Source: Verrucomicrobiota bacterium (lineage in GTDB: Bacteria > Verrucomicrobiota > Verrucomicrobiia > Limisphaerales > JAEYXS01). Taken from it: 64,000 nucleotides of DNA. A program made the position numbers and the translations under genes. Positions 8,225 through 16,405 of the stretch are shown here, in pieces (the first letter of the stretch is position 1; every line of letters begins with the position of its first letter). The notes beneath the pieces were generated by a model. It saw only the letters and a program-made list of their open reading frames with translations. It searched no databases and had not been told where the DNA came from. The DNA is taken from contig JAEYXS010000102.1 of the NCBI GenBank assembly GCA_023431185.1, positions 1 through 64,000 of the forward strand. Reading direction: 5' to 3'.

Positions 8225-9400
8225 TTACTCTGAGGGTTTGACCGCGGCTCCATCTGGAGCGGCTGCGACCGGTTCTTCCGTTTTCTTGCGGTCAAAGTAA
8301 CGCTTCTTCAGATCCTTCAATTGCTGTGGCAGGCCCACTATACCGTTCGGCATGAAAAGCACGGCGAGGATGAACATGCCGCCCAGCATGAAGAGCCATT
8401 GCTCGGCAAACGCACGCGTCGCCCAGCTCTTCATCGCGTTCACACTGATGGCACCGATGATCGGTCCGATCAACGTGCTGCGTCCGCCTACCGCGCACCA
8501 CACGACAGCTTCCAGAGACTTCTCTGTGCCCATCTCGCTCGGATTGATGATGCCCACTTGCGGCACATAGAGCGCACCGCCCACCGCGCAGATGATCGCC
8601 GAGAGCACGAACACGAACAGTTTGAAATGCGCCGTGGCATAACCAGAGAACAGCACGCGATTCTCCGAATCCCGGATGGCGCGCTGGATGAGACCGAACT
8701 TCGTTGAGGTCAGCCAACGACAGAGCAGATACACGCTTAATAACAGTATGCCGGACGCGATGTACAACCATCGCTTCGTCTCTGGCGTATTGATATCCGC
8801 GCCGAAGATGAATTTGAAATCCGTCAAACCGTTATTACCTCCGAACGTGAAGTCATTGCGGAAGAACAGCAGGCACGCTGCATAAGTCAGCGCCTGGCTC
8901 AAGATGGAGAAGTAGACGCCCTTGATGCGTGAACGGAACGCAAGGAAACCGAAGATGTAAGCCACAATGGCCGGAACCACCACCACCATCAACATCGCAA
9001 ACCACGGATTGCGGAAAGGAATCCAGTGACGCGGCAAACCGCCTGTCTCCGGATACTTCGTCTCAAATTCGAGGAACACCATGAAATCCGGGATATCCTT
9101 CTGATACTGGCCCAGTTTGCCGATCATCAGCATCAGATACATGCCGAGCGCATAACCACCGAGCGCGAAGAACAGGCATTGGCCCAAGCTCAACAAGCCC
9201 GTGTAACCCCAAAGCAGATTCACGCCCAACGCCAGCACCGCGTAGCAGAGATACTTTCCATACACGTTGATCGTAAAATCGCTGACATGGAAAAAACTCT
9301 CCTTCGGCGCAAAGGCGTTCAGGCACGGCAACAGTATCAGGACGACAAAGGCCACTGCCGAGAGTATCAGCAGCTCCTTTTTGTTCATAAATCGTGTCAT
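8225..9400 (-). CDS. urtC: Urea ABC transporter permease UrtC
   Basis: 391-residue integral membrane permease of the LivM/UrtC type. The N-terminal helix (ELLILSAVAFVVLILLPCL) is followed by the family stretch YLCYAVLALGVNLLWGYTGL with LSLGQCLFFALGGYALGMYL (about 55-95), a long periplasmic insert (residues ~95-135), and further helices to about 350, with the EAA-like cytoplasmic segment near SLEAVVWCAVGGRSTLIGP. The Lys/Glu-rich tail is cytoplasmic. The start could be M1 (9398-9400) or M5. It is 32 bp downstream of urtB and 9 bp upstream of urtD. Confidence 0.94.
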   Translation of the reverse strand: MTRFMNKKELLILSAVAFVVLILLPCLNAFAPKESFFHVSDFTINVYGKYLCYAVLALGVNLLWGYTGLLSLGQCLFFALGGYALGMYLMLMIGKLGQYQKDIPDFMVFLEFETKYPETGGLPRHWIPFRNPWFAMLMVVVVPAIVAYIFGFLAFRSRIKGVYFSILSQALTYAACLLFFRNDFTFGGNNGLTDFKFIFGADINTPETKRWLYIASGILLLSVYLLCRWLTSTKFGLIQRAIRDSENRVLFSGYATAHFKLFVFVLSAIICAVGGALYVPQVGIINPSEMGTEKSLEAVVWCAVGGRSTLIGPIIGAISVNAMKSWATRAFAEQWLFMLGGMFILAVLFMPNGIVGLPQQLKDLKKRYFDRKKTEEPVAAAPDGAAVKPSE

Positions 9401-9432
9401 GAGAAGTAACAGCTAACCGTTGCTAAAATTGA

Positions 9433-11109
9433 TCAATCCAGGCTGCGGCTCTTGGTGGCGAACAGACCGGACGGACGCCATTGCAGGAACAGGATGATGC
9501 CGCCCAAGACCAGGATCTTGCCCAGCACCGCACCCAGCCATGGCTCCAAAACCTGATTCGTCACACCCACTCCCATGGAAGCCGAGACAGTGCCAGCGAG
9601 GTTTCCCACACCGCCCAGCACCACCACCATAAAGCAATCCACGATGTAGTTCTGGCCCAAGCTCGGACCGACATTCGCCAGCTGCGACATACACGCACCC
9701 GCCATGCCCGCCAGTCCGGAGCCGAATGCGAACGTCATCATGTTCACGCGATCCGTGCGCACACCGATGCACGAAGCCATATTACGGTTCTGCATCACCG
9801 CCCGGATCTGCAAGCCCAAGGATGTTTTCGTGAGCAAAAGATACGTCCCGTAAACGATGGAGATCGCGAACACGATCACGAAGATGCGGTTATAGGCGAA
9901 AAGCACATCACTCACCACAAAGCTGCCGCTCAGCCAGCTTGGCGAACCCACCTGCACATTTGCCGCACCGAACACACTGCGGAAGATCTGCTGCAACACC
10001 AGACTCACACCCCAGGTCGCCAGCAATGATTCCAACGGACGCTTGTAAAGAAACCGGATGATGCCGCGCTCCAGGATCAACCCCACGATGGCCGCCGTGA
10101 AGAAGGACAAAACCAGCGCCACGATGAAATACATGTCGAACTTGCCGCCCGAAGCCCCATACCAGTTCTTGAACAGATTCTGCGTCACAAACGCCGTATA
10201 CGCCCCCACCGCCATGATCTCGCCATGCGCCATGTTGATGACCCCCATCAGACCGAAGGTGATGGCTAATCCCAGCGCTGCGATGAGCAGCACCGCCGCC
10301 GTACTGAAACCACGGAAAGTCGTCCCTACAAAATTGCCGATCGCGATGTGATTCTTGATGCTGTCAATCGTCGCCTCCGCCTGCCGGACTTCCTCCGCCG
10401 TGTGCGTCTTCGTGTCCGCCTTGGCTTTCTTGAGGAACTCATCCAGAAAGTTCATGGAATTGATCGACTGCAACGTCGCCAGATCCTTGAGTGCCGCGAT
10501 CCTCGTCTCCGACTTCTCCTCCGTCAATTTGGTCAACGCGATCGCCTCTTTCAGTGCGCGAATTGTTTCCTTGTCCGTCTCCTTGGTCAGCTTGCTTTCA
10601 AAATTGGGGATATACTCAAGATTCTGCTCCTGCCCCAGCTTGATGGTCGCATCACGACGCACCTTGGGGTTGGCATCTGCGAGCGAAAAGAAATCGAGCG
10701 TGGTTTTGATCGCCTTGCGGAGCTTGGAGTTGTTGTCAGCTGCGGTGAGTTCGCTCTGCACAAACCACATCGGCTTGCCCTCGGCATCTTTGATGAACTC
10801 ACCGTCTGCGATCCGCGCACCTTTGGCCGCACCGTCACTGTTCAGTTGGGGGTCCAGCAGAAAGGGAATTTTCTTATCATCCGCCTCATAGATGAAGACC
10901 TCGCTCAAACGCCAGGCGGTAAGGGCTTGGGAAACTATCGGCTCGTTTGTATCAGCCAGCTTTTTGACCAACTCCATCTGCTGGCTGGCATCCTCGCTTA
11001 AAATGGCCTCCACCAACATGGCACGGGAACTGGGGACGGCGGCCAAGGCGGAAGAAAAACTCGTGAAGAGAACAACTGCTGTCAGAAGGAGGAATCTGGA
11101 GAATCGCAT
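9433..11109 (-). CDS. urtB: Urea ABC transporter permease UrtB
   Basis: 558 residues: a signal peptide (FLLLTAVVLFTSFSSALA, about 6-23), an extracytoplasmic domain of about 240 residues with HEAT-like helical repeats (VKKLADTNEPIVSQAL; ANPKVRRDATIKLGQE; ETRIAALKDLA), and then the LivH-like permease from about residue 262 (FRGFSTAAVLLIAALGLAIT, GLMGVINMAHGEIMAVGAY) to the end. The long N-terminal domain is normal for UrtB and distinguishes it from LivH. Together with UrtC it forms the inner-membrane path for urea. A 70-bp spacer with a strong hairpin separates it from urtA. Confidence 0.94.
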   Translation of the reverse strand: MRFSRFLLLTAVVLFTSFSSALAAVPSSRAMLVEAILSEDASQQMELVKKLADTNEPIVSQALTAWRLSEVFIYEADDKKIPFLLDPQLNSDGAAKGARIADGEFIKDAEGKPMWFVQSELTAADNNSKLRKAIKTTLDFFSLADANPKVRRDATIKLGQEQNLEYIPNFESKLTKETDKETIRALKEAIALTKLTEEKSETRIAALKDLATLQSINSMNFLDEFLKKAKADTKTHTAEEVRQAEATIDSIKNHIAIGNFVGTTFRGFSTAAVLLIAALGLAITFGLMGVINMAHGEIMAVGAYTAFVTQNLFKNWYGASGGKFDMYFIVALVLSFFTAAIVGLILERGIIRFLYKRPLESLLATWGVSLVLQQIFRSVFGAANVQVGSPSWLSGSFVVSDVLFAYNRIFVIVFAISIVYGTYLLLTKTSLGLQIRAVMQNRNMASCIGVRTDRVNMMTFAFGSGLAGMAGACMSQLANVGPSLGQNYIVDCFMVVVLGGVGNLAGTVSASMGVGVTNQVLEPWLGAVLGKILVLGGIILFLQWRPSGLFATKSRSLD

Positions 11110-11128
11110 CTTTTGTTTTTTGCAATTT

Positions 11129-11160
11129 GGGGAGACGGGCCTGCACCAGCCCGCCTCCCC
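11129..11160 (-). terminator. Hairpin between urtA and urtB (possible attenuator)
   Basis: GGGGAGACGGGC (11129-11140) and GCCCGCCTCCCC (11149-11160) pair over 12 bp with one mismatch and an 8-nt loop. On the minus-strand RNA it is followed by AAATTGC rather than a U-run, so it is not a classical terminator. Its place right after urtA suggests it protects the urtA mRNA or reduces read-through, giving excess binding protein (inference). Confidence 0.55.
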
Positions 11161-11179
11161 AGGAACTAACGCACTACGT

Positions 11180-12418
11180 TTACTTCAGGAACTTCGCGCT
11201 GAAGGGTTCAGCGGCCACGCCGGTGAACGTCTTGATGATCTTGAACTGGCCGTTCGGCAGGGTCTCACCGATGAACACGTTGTTCACCAAGTGGTGGTTT
11301 TCCTGCATCGTCACTTCACCAGCCGGTCCCTTGAACTTCTGGCCGATCAAAGCCGGACGGACTTTGTCCACTTCGAAGCTGCCCGCCTTCTCGACGGCTT
11401 GCTTCCAGAGGTAAACGCCCATGCGGGAGAGGTTCATCGGGCTGCAGGTGACGCGGCCCTTGGCATCGATGCCCGTGACCTTGTAGCTGGAACCCGTGAC
11501 TTTCGGGTCCTTCAACCAGGCCATGAAGTCCTTCACGAACGCCGTGTTCTCAGGCGACTTGTAGGACATGAAGTAGGTCCAGCAGCCGAGGTGGCCAGCC
11601 AGTTCCTTGGCTGGCAGACCGCGGAACTCGTCTTCCGAGATGGAGAACGAGACCACCGGGCAGTTCTCCGAGGTCAAGCCAGCGTTGGCGAACTCTTTGA
11701 AGAACGGCACGTTCGTGTCACCATTCAAGGTGCTGATCACCGTGGCTTTGCCACCGGCGGCGAACTTCTTGATGGACGCCACGATGGTCTGATAGTCCGT
11801 ATGACCGAACTGCGTGTAGATCTCTTCGATATCTGAATCAGGGATGCCCTTCATCTTCAGATACTGCTTGAGGATCTTGTTCGTCGTGCGGGGATAGACG
11901 TAGTCAGAACCCAACAGGTAGAACTTCTTCTTGCCTTCACCAAGCATGTAATCAACCGCCGGGATGGCCTGCTGATTCACCGCTTCAGCCGTGTAGAAGA
12001 TGTTCTTGGAGAGTTCTTCGCCTTCATACTGCACCGGGTAGAAGAGCAGGCCGTTGGCCTGTTCGAACACGGGCAACACCGACTTGCGGCTCACGGACGT
12101 CCAGCAACCGAACACGACAGAAACCTTGTCCTGCTCAAGAAGCTGCTTGGCTTTTTCCGCGAACAGCGGCCAGTTGGAAGCTGGGTCAACGACCACCGGC
12201 TCGATCATGTAGGGCTTGCCGCCCACCTTGATGCCGCCCGATTTGTTGATCTCGTCGAAGGTGAACAGCAGCACGTCCTTCAGGGACGTTTCGCTGATCG
12301 CCATCGTGCCAGAGAGAGAGTGGAGGATGCCCACTTTCACCGTATCAGCCGCGGCAGCGCTGAACGCCATCATCGTGGCGGCCGCACCGCAGAGGAGTTT
12401 TCCGAACATCGATTTCAT
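11180..12418 (-). CDS. urtA: Urea ABC transporter substrate-binding protein UrtA
   Basis: 412 residues. The chosen ATG (12416-12418) gives a compact signal peptide (KSMFGKLLCGAAATMMAFSAAAA, cleavage before DTVKVG); an in-frame codon 15 bp upstream is less likely. The mature protein is a periplasmic Venus-flytrap of the HAAT family with UrtA hallmarks: VGILHSLSGTMAISETSLKD, GCWTSVSRKSVLPVFE, FYPVQYEGEE, GSDYVYPRTTNKILKQYL and HLGCWTYFMSY. It captures urea or short-chain amides and delivers them to UrtBC. The porin gene lies 33 bp upstream in the same orientation. Confidence 0.96.
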   Translation of the reverse strand: MKSMFGKLLCGAAATMMAFSAAAADTVKVGILHSLSGTMAISETSLKDVLLFTFDEINKSGGIKVGGKPYMIEPVVVDPASNWPLFAEKAKQLLEQDKVSVVFGCWTSVSRKSVLPVFEQANGLLFYPVQYEGEELSKNIFYTAEAVNQQAIPAVDYMLGEGKKKFYLLGSDYVYPRTTNKILKQYLKMKGIPDSDIEEIYTQFGHTDYQTIVASIKKFAAGGKATVISTLNGDTNVPFFKEFANAGLTSENCPVVSFSISEDEFRGLPAKELAGHLGCWTYFMSYKSPENTAFVKDFMAWLKDPKVTGSSYKVTGIDAKGRVTCSPMNLSRMGVYLWKQAVEKAGSFEVDKVRPALIGQKFKGPAGEVTMQENHHLVNNVFIGETLPNGQFKIIKTFTGVAAEPFSAKFLK

Positions 12419-12451
12419 AATTGCGATTTCCAAGTTGGTATTAAGTTGAGG

Positions 12452-13708
12452 TTAGAACAGGTAGGAGATGCCCGCGCCGACAAGGAAACGGCTCGCGGTG
12501 GTGCCGTAAGCATTGCCCAAGGTGGAAGTATCATAACGCACTTCCGGCTGGATCTTGATATAGGGCACCGGCTTGATGTTCAGTGTGACCGCCACGCTGG
12601 CGATTTCCTGACCGGCATTCGCCGCAAAGGCAAAACCGGCCGGACCGACACCACCCGTGCCTGCGCCATCCGAGTCAGCGATGTATTCCGCCCGGATGCC
12701 CAAGCCCACTTTTTCAGTGAAGGAATAGGATGTCCACAGACCACCGGAGGTAAGCGTGGAACCGCCCGCACCAGGAGCATCGAAGTCGAAGTAGTCGAGT
12801 TCCATGCCGAAACCGAGCTTGTCCGTGGCCTTGTAGCCGCCCAACAAGGAGCCGCCGCGCACCGAACCAGCGCCTTCACGGCTGGAGAAGCCGATCAGGC
12901 TGAACCACAGGCCGTCCATGGGCTTGATGCCGATGGAACCCAAGATCGCCTTGTTGTTGTTGCCGTCCACCGGACCAGCATACATGCCGTTCTGGACACG
13001 CACTTTCATATCGATCTTGTCCGTGAAGGCATAGCCAGCCTGAACACCCGCCGAGGGACCGTTACCGGTGAAAAACCACTGGTAGCCTTGGGAGAAGTTA
13101 TCGTTCACTGCACCACCATCGCCCGACTCATAGTTGAGCAAGGAGATGAGCTGACCGGCCTTGACGTTCAAGCCCGTGCCGATAGGGATGTTCATCTCCA
13201 CATAAGCCTCGCGCAGCTCGTCAAAACCTTGAACGGCACCGCCCGTGTTCACCATCGGCGCGTCCTCACCAAAGATGAAAGAAGCTTTGTAACCGAAATC
13301 AAACTCATCGCCGCTCGATTCGACAGGCGCGCTGGCAAGGGTCAGCTTGACCTTGTTGATGGAGAAGGAGCCATTGGCACGGTTCCACACATTGCCGACC
13401 ACGGCGCGGCCTTCGTTATCGGCCGTATCCCAGAAGTAGGAGGCCGTCACGAAACCGCTCATGGTGATGTCACCGAGGGCTTTCACCGACCCGGCTGAAT
13501 CACCCTTGGAAACCAAACCTTCTTTCACGGCCAGGTCTTCCAAGGCCTCGAGGCGTTTCTTCAGGATGTCATTTTCCTTTTCCAGGTTTTCCAGACGCTT
13601 GGCTTCGGCAGGCGATTCGGCCTGCAAGCAAAGCGCGGGTGCCGAGGCGAGGACCGCCGCCGTCAAACACGCATTGAGAGATGAACTCTTTAGTCGTTTG
13701 TATTTCAT
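12452..13708 (-). CDS. Outer-membrane beta-barrel porin leading the urea operon
   Basis: 418 residues: a signal peptide (LNACLTAAVLASAPALCLQA), a short coiled coil (about 36-62, RLENLEKENDILKKRLEALE) and then a long run of amphipathic strands rich in Gly and aromatics, ending in the C-terminal YLF typical of proteins inserted by the BAM machinery. The coiled coil followed by a barrel of about 350 residues fits the putative BBP2/porin families. As the first gene before urtA (33 bp) it is probably the outer-membrane entry for urea or amides when nitrogen is scarce; that substrate is inferred from context. A sigma-54-like promoter lies about 60 bp upstream of the ATG. Confidence 0.85.
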   Translation of the reverse strand: MKYKRLKSSSLNACLTAAVLASAPALCLQAESPAEAKRLENLEKENDILKKRLEALEDLAVKEGLVSKGDSAGSVKALGDITMSGFVTASYFWDTADNEGRAVVGNVWNRANGSFSINKVKLTLASAPVESSGDEFDFGYKASFIFGEDAPMVNTGGAVQGFDELREAYVEMNIPIGTGLNVKAGQLISLLNYESGDGGAVNDNFSQGYQWFFTGNGPSAGVQAGYAFTDKIDMKVRVQNGMYAGPVDGNNNKAILGSIGIKPMDGLWFSLIGFSSREGAGSVRGGSLLGGYKATDKLGFGMELDYFDFDAPGAGGSTLTSGGLWTSYSFTEKVGLGIRAEYIADSDGAGTGGVGPAGFAFAANAGQEIASVAVTLNIKPVPYIKIQPEVRYDTSTLGNAYGTTASRFLVGAGISYLF

Positions 13709-13769
13709 AGAGGTTGGTTGTACTTGGCGTAATCAGTTCGTGACGCACGAACCAGTGAAGCGCTCTCTA

Positions 13770-13784
13770 GCGTGGGTAATGCCA
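13770..13784 (-). promoter_or_regulatory. Putative sigma-54 (-24/-12) promoter of the porin-urt-ure operon
   Basis: On the minus strand the sequence reads TTGGCATTACCCACGCTA: GG and GC separated by exactly 10 nt, against the consensus TTGGCAC-N5-TTGCT. TGGCA and GCT match, while the TT before GC is replaced. Transcription would start near 13758, leaving about 50 nt of leader before the porin ATG at 13708. Nitrogen-scavenging operons are classic NtrC/sigma-54 targets, which supports the reading. Confidence 0.5.
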
Positions 13785-13883
13785 ACCAACCCGGAAACTG
13801 CCCGTTTCAAATGAAAGGAATTCATACCCAGCAATCAGCTCTTTCATCACCGAAAGAAAAATGCCGTTTTTATTGAAGAAAAC

Positions 13884-13895
13884 TGCCACTTGGCA
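13884..13895. promoter_or_regulatory. Palindrome TGCCACTTGGCA, possible activator site
   Basis: A 5-bp-arm inverted repeat (TGCCA/TGGCA) centred about 110 bp upstream of the sigma-54-like element, a usual enhancer distance. It is short and differs from the enterobacterial NtrC consensus, so this is tentative. Confidence 0.3.
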
Positions 13896-14200
13896 ATTCA
13901 CTACGAATTCCACCCAATCTGCTTCATAACCCCCTTGAGAATGTCACCGGAACGTAACAGACGGGTCTCCACCAAACGAACGATTCACACCTTGCTCAGT
14001 ATGGCTAAAAATACACACCCCGCCTTTCAACTACATATGTAGAGATCAAAGCATCGGCACTCATCCTCTGCCTCCGCACCAGCCCAATCACCGCAAATGA
14101 CCTGCCATACACATATAAGTGCCTATATTTAACCACCACTCTTTGCCCTCATCAAAACAGCCCTCTGGACGTCTCTGCCCTCAAGCTCTAACTTCCCCCC

Positions 14201-14977
14201 GTGTTTCGGCCTTGTATCGATCTACATGACGGGAAAGTGAAGCAGATTGTCGGCGGTTCTCTCACCGGCAACGGCGCGGATCTACGTACCAATTTCGTCT
14301 CCGAACGCCCCAGCTCATGGTATGCGGAACTCTATAAACGCGACGGCTTGAAGGGCGGCCACGTCATCATGCTCGGCTCGGGCAATGAGACCGCCGCGAA
14401 GTCAGCGCTCGCCGCTTACCCCGGCGGCCTCCATGTGGGCGGAGGCATCAACACCTCCAACGCCCGCAGCTACTTGGACGCCGGCGCCTCGCATGTCATC
14501 GTCACCTCCTGGGTCTTCCGCGAAGGCCGCCTCGACGAAGCCCGCCTCGCCGAACTCGTCCAGATCGTCGGCAAATCCCGCCTCGTCCTCGACCTGAGCT
14601 GCCGCGTACGCGATGGCGAATACTTCGTGGTCACCGATCGTTGGCAGAAGTTCACCGACCTCCGCGTCACCCAGGAGACCCTGAAAACACTCGCCACCTC
14701 GTGCGATGAATTCCTCATCCACGCCGTCGATGTCGAGGGCCTTTGCCAAGGCGTCGATCTGGAACTCGTGAAACGTCTCGGCCAATGGACGCCCATCCCC
14801 ACCACCTACGCGGGCGGTGCCAGATCACTTGAAGATTTGCAGCAAGTCGCGCAAGCCAGTCACGGTCGCGTAGACCTTACCATCGGTTCCGCCTTGGACA
14901 TCTTTGGCGGCAACGGCGTGCGCTACGAAGAGTGTGTCGCCTTCAACCGCCAGCAGCGATCAGCACGACACAACTAA
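14201..14977 (+). CDS. hisA: Eukaryote-type HisA (ProFAR isomerase)
   Basis: 258 residues. HisA isomerises ProFAR to PRFAR in histidine biosynthesis, using a TIM barrel. This protein follows the yeast/plant His6 pattern rather than the usual bacterial one: FRPCIDLHDGKVKQIVGGSL (2-21), TNFVSERPSSWYAELYK, HVGGGINTSNARSYLDAGAS, VIVTSWVF, LVLDLSCR, EFLIHAVDVEGLCQGVD, TTYAGGARSLEDL, LTIGSALDIFGGNGV. The catalytic Asp (CIDLHDG) and the second phosphate-site Asp (HAVDVEG) are present. The only start in frame after an upstream TAA is GTG at 14201, preceded by a C-run with no Shine-Dalgarno. It stands alone on the plus strand, with no other his genes in view. Confidence 0.93.
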   Translation: MFRPCIDLHDGKVKQIVGGSLTGNGADLRTNFVSERPSSWYAELYKRDGLKGGHVIMLGSGNETAAKSALAAYPGGLHVGGGINTSNARSYLDAGASHVIVTSWVFREGRLDEARLAELVQIVGKSRLVLDLSCRVRDGEYFVVTDRWQKFTDLRVTQETLKTLATSCDEFLIHAVDVEGLCQGVDLELVKRLGQWTPIPTTYAGGARSLEDLQQVAQASHGRVDLTIGSALDIFGGNGVRYEECVAFNRQQRSARHN

Positions 14978-15090
14978 GCTGACGGCTACGCGAATAGTTC
15001 AAGCGCATCCTCCGGCAGAAACCCTGTGAAGTTTTCAAGTCCGTTCCACCTTGGCATCTTTTCAATAAATGCTTCCCCTTTGGCGCAGGT

Positions 15091-15132
15091 CATCTCCTTC
15101 TGTGTTTCTCCTTGTTCCATCCGTGGCTAAAC
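15091..15132. repeat. Dispersed TCCGTGGCTAAA repeat, copy 1
   Basis: CTTCTGTGTTTCTCCTTGTT followed by CCATCCGTGGCTAAAC, located downstream of hisA. It belongs to the same family as 43331-43366, 45029-45096, 46868-46906 and the weaker 62626-62650. Confidence 0.6.
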
Positions 15133-15172
15133 ACTTTCCCCTCCCGCATATTGGCCCGCCGGTGCAACCGGC

Positions 15173-16117
15173 TCACACCACAAACCGCTCCCACCCCTGC
15201 CCCTCATACTTCGCCTCGAACAGATCCGGATGCAGCAACTCCGCCAGTATCTCCAGTGAATCCACCAAGCGCGGTCCTGGCCGGTTGAAGTAACTGTTCC
15301 CATCGATCATGAAGACCTTGCCGTTCTTCACCGCCTGCAGATCGTTCCAGTGCGGCTGCTTGATCAGCGCATTCACCTCCGCCCGCGTCCGCTCCAGGTC
15401 GAAGCCGCACGGCATCACCAGGATGATCTCCGGATCATGCTCCTGCACCACGCTCCAGTTGATCCACGGCGAATGCTTGCCCGCCTCACCGAACAAGGAA
15501 ACGCCACCCGCCAGCTCCACCATCTCCGGCACCCAATTCCCCGCCGCCATCAAAGGCTCCAGCCACTCGATGCACGCCACCTTCGGCCGCGTCTTCACCA
15601 GACACGCCTTCTCGATGACTGATACACAACGCAGCTTGAACTCCTTGATCACCGGCTTCGCTTCTTCAAACACATTGAACGCCTGCGCCACCTGCGTCAT
15701 GTCCGCCCACAGATCAGCGAACCGTTTCGGCGCAAGCGAGATCACCTTCGGCTGCGACGGCAACAACCCCTGCGCCGCCTCCTCCACCTCGTTCACCGTC
15801 ACCGCGCACACTTCGCACTGCGCCTGCGTGATGATATGCGTCGGCTTCAGTTCCTTGAGTTTTTCCAGGTCGATCTCGTAGAGCGAGAGCCCCTTCTCCA
15901 AGAGCGACTTCACCTCCTTATCAATCGCCCCGCTCCCCGCGCCCGTATTCACCTTCGCCCGCGAACACACCGGCAAGGCCGCCACCGATTCCGGGAAATC
16001 GCACTCATGCGAGCGCCCCACCAGATACGGCCCCAATCCCAGCGCCGCCACGATCTCTGTGGCACTGGGCAACAACGAAACTATGCGCGGACGAGACACC
16101 CCGCTACTTTCGCCCAT
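15173..16117 (-). CDS. BtuF-like periplasmic-type binding protein (cobalamin / Fe-siderophore family)
   Basis: About 314 residues. PRIVSLLPSATEIVAALGLG near the start, VGRSHECDFP, then PTHIITQAQCEVCAVTVNEV and the helical backbone after residue 150 place it in the two-lobed helical-backbone binding-protein family (BtuF/FepB). The cysteines in QAQCEVCAV are typical of a cobalamin-binding-protein-like subgroup. No signal peptide or lipobox is visible, so it may be cytoplasmic or exported in another way; no permease or ATPase gene adjoins. Start uncertain: ATG at 16117 is chosen because it lies close to the conserved core, although a GTG at 16150 is preceded by a strong AGGAGGTGAGG sequence placed too near to serve it. 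Confidence 0.8.
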   Translation of the reverse strand: MGESSGVSRPRIVSLLPSATEIVAALGLGPYLVGRSHECDFPESVAALPVCSRAKVNTGAGSGAIDKEVKSLLEKGLSLYEIDLEKLKELKPTHIITQAQCEVCAVTVNEVEEAAQGLLPSQPKVISLAPKRFADLWADMTQVAQAFNVFEEAKPVIKEFKLRCVSVIEKACLVKTRPKVACIEWLEPLMAAGNWVPEMVELAGGVSLFGEAGKHSPWINWSVVQEHDPEIILVMPCGFDLERTRAEVNALIKQPHWNDLQAVKNGKVFMIDGNSYFNRPGPRLVDSLEILAELLHPDLFEAKYEGQGWERFVV

Positions 16118-16172
16118 TTCAAGAATTGGACAAGACGGAACTAACCTCACCTCCTTTCACTTTTCACCATTT

Positions 16173-16204
16173 CCCATAAGTCCTATTAGTCCCATACGAC
16201 CCAT
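16173..16204. repeat. Degenerate short tandem repeat (CCCATAAGTC-like)
   Basis: Roughly three and a half imperfect units of 9-10 bp: CCCATAAGTC, CTATTAGTC, CCATACGAC, CCATCGC. A similar short string, TCCTATTTGTCCTATCAG, lies at 42119-42136 next to the OYE gene start. Confidence 0.45.
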
Positions 16205-16352
16205 CGCCTCAGTCTGACCTGCCGGCTCGTAAATCGTCCTTCGTAAATCATTCCCCGACCAGTCGTATAATCCTACGCTGTTCGACGTCCAGTTCGCGCT
16301 CCAGCTTACGGGCCCTGACCCAAACACCCGACACTCTCACAGATCCTAAACC

Positions 16353-16405
16353 CGGTAGGGCGGAGCTGCCGCTCCGCCGTAACTCTTTCCGCAACTGCCC
16401 TACCG
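16353..16405. repeat. Nested palindrome element, GGTAGGGC family copy 1
   Basis: Outer perfect 9-bp arms CGGTAGGGC (16353-16361) and GCCCTACCG (16397-16405) enclose a perfect 8-bp hairpin GGCGGAGC (16359-16366) / GCTCCGCC (16371-16378) with a TGCC loop. The two stems share three bases, so they are alternative or coaxial folds. Related copies start at 20066 and 43234. Confidence 0.65.

Larger units (their letters stand above)
13709..14200. other. Divergent regulatory region, porin-urt-ure operon / hisA
   Basis: 492 bp without a plausible gene. The left part carries the sigma-54-like element (13770-13784) and an upstream palindrome (13884-13895). The right part, towards hisA, is C- and T-rich on the plus strand and shows no convincing sigma-70 hexamers or ribosome-binding site before the GTG of hisA. 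Confidence 0.6.

Noticed and set aside
13866..13892. Second sigma-54-like reading TGGCAGTTTTCTTCAA before the urea operon
   Set aside because: The invariant GC at the -12 position is absent (CA instead), unlike the 13770-13784 candidate.
16210..16222. AGTCTGACCTGCC, which recalls a B12-box of a cobalamin riboswitch
   Set aside because: It is shorter than the box, is on the plus strand pointing away from the BtuF-like gene, and no flanking riboswitch helices are visible.
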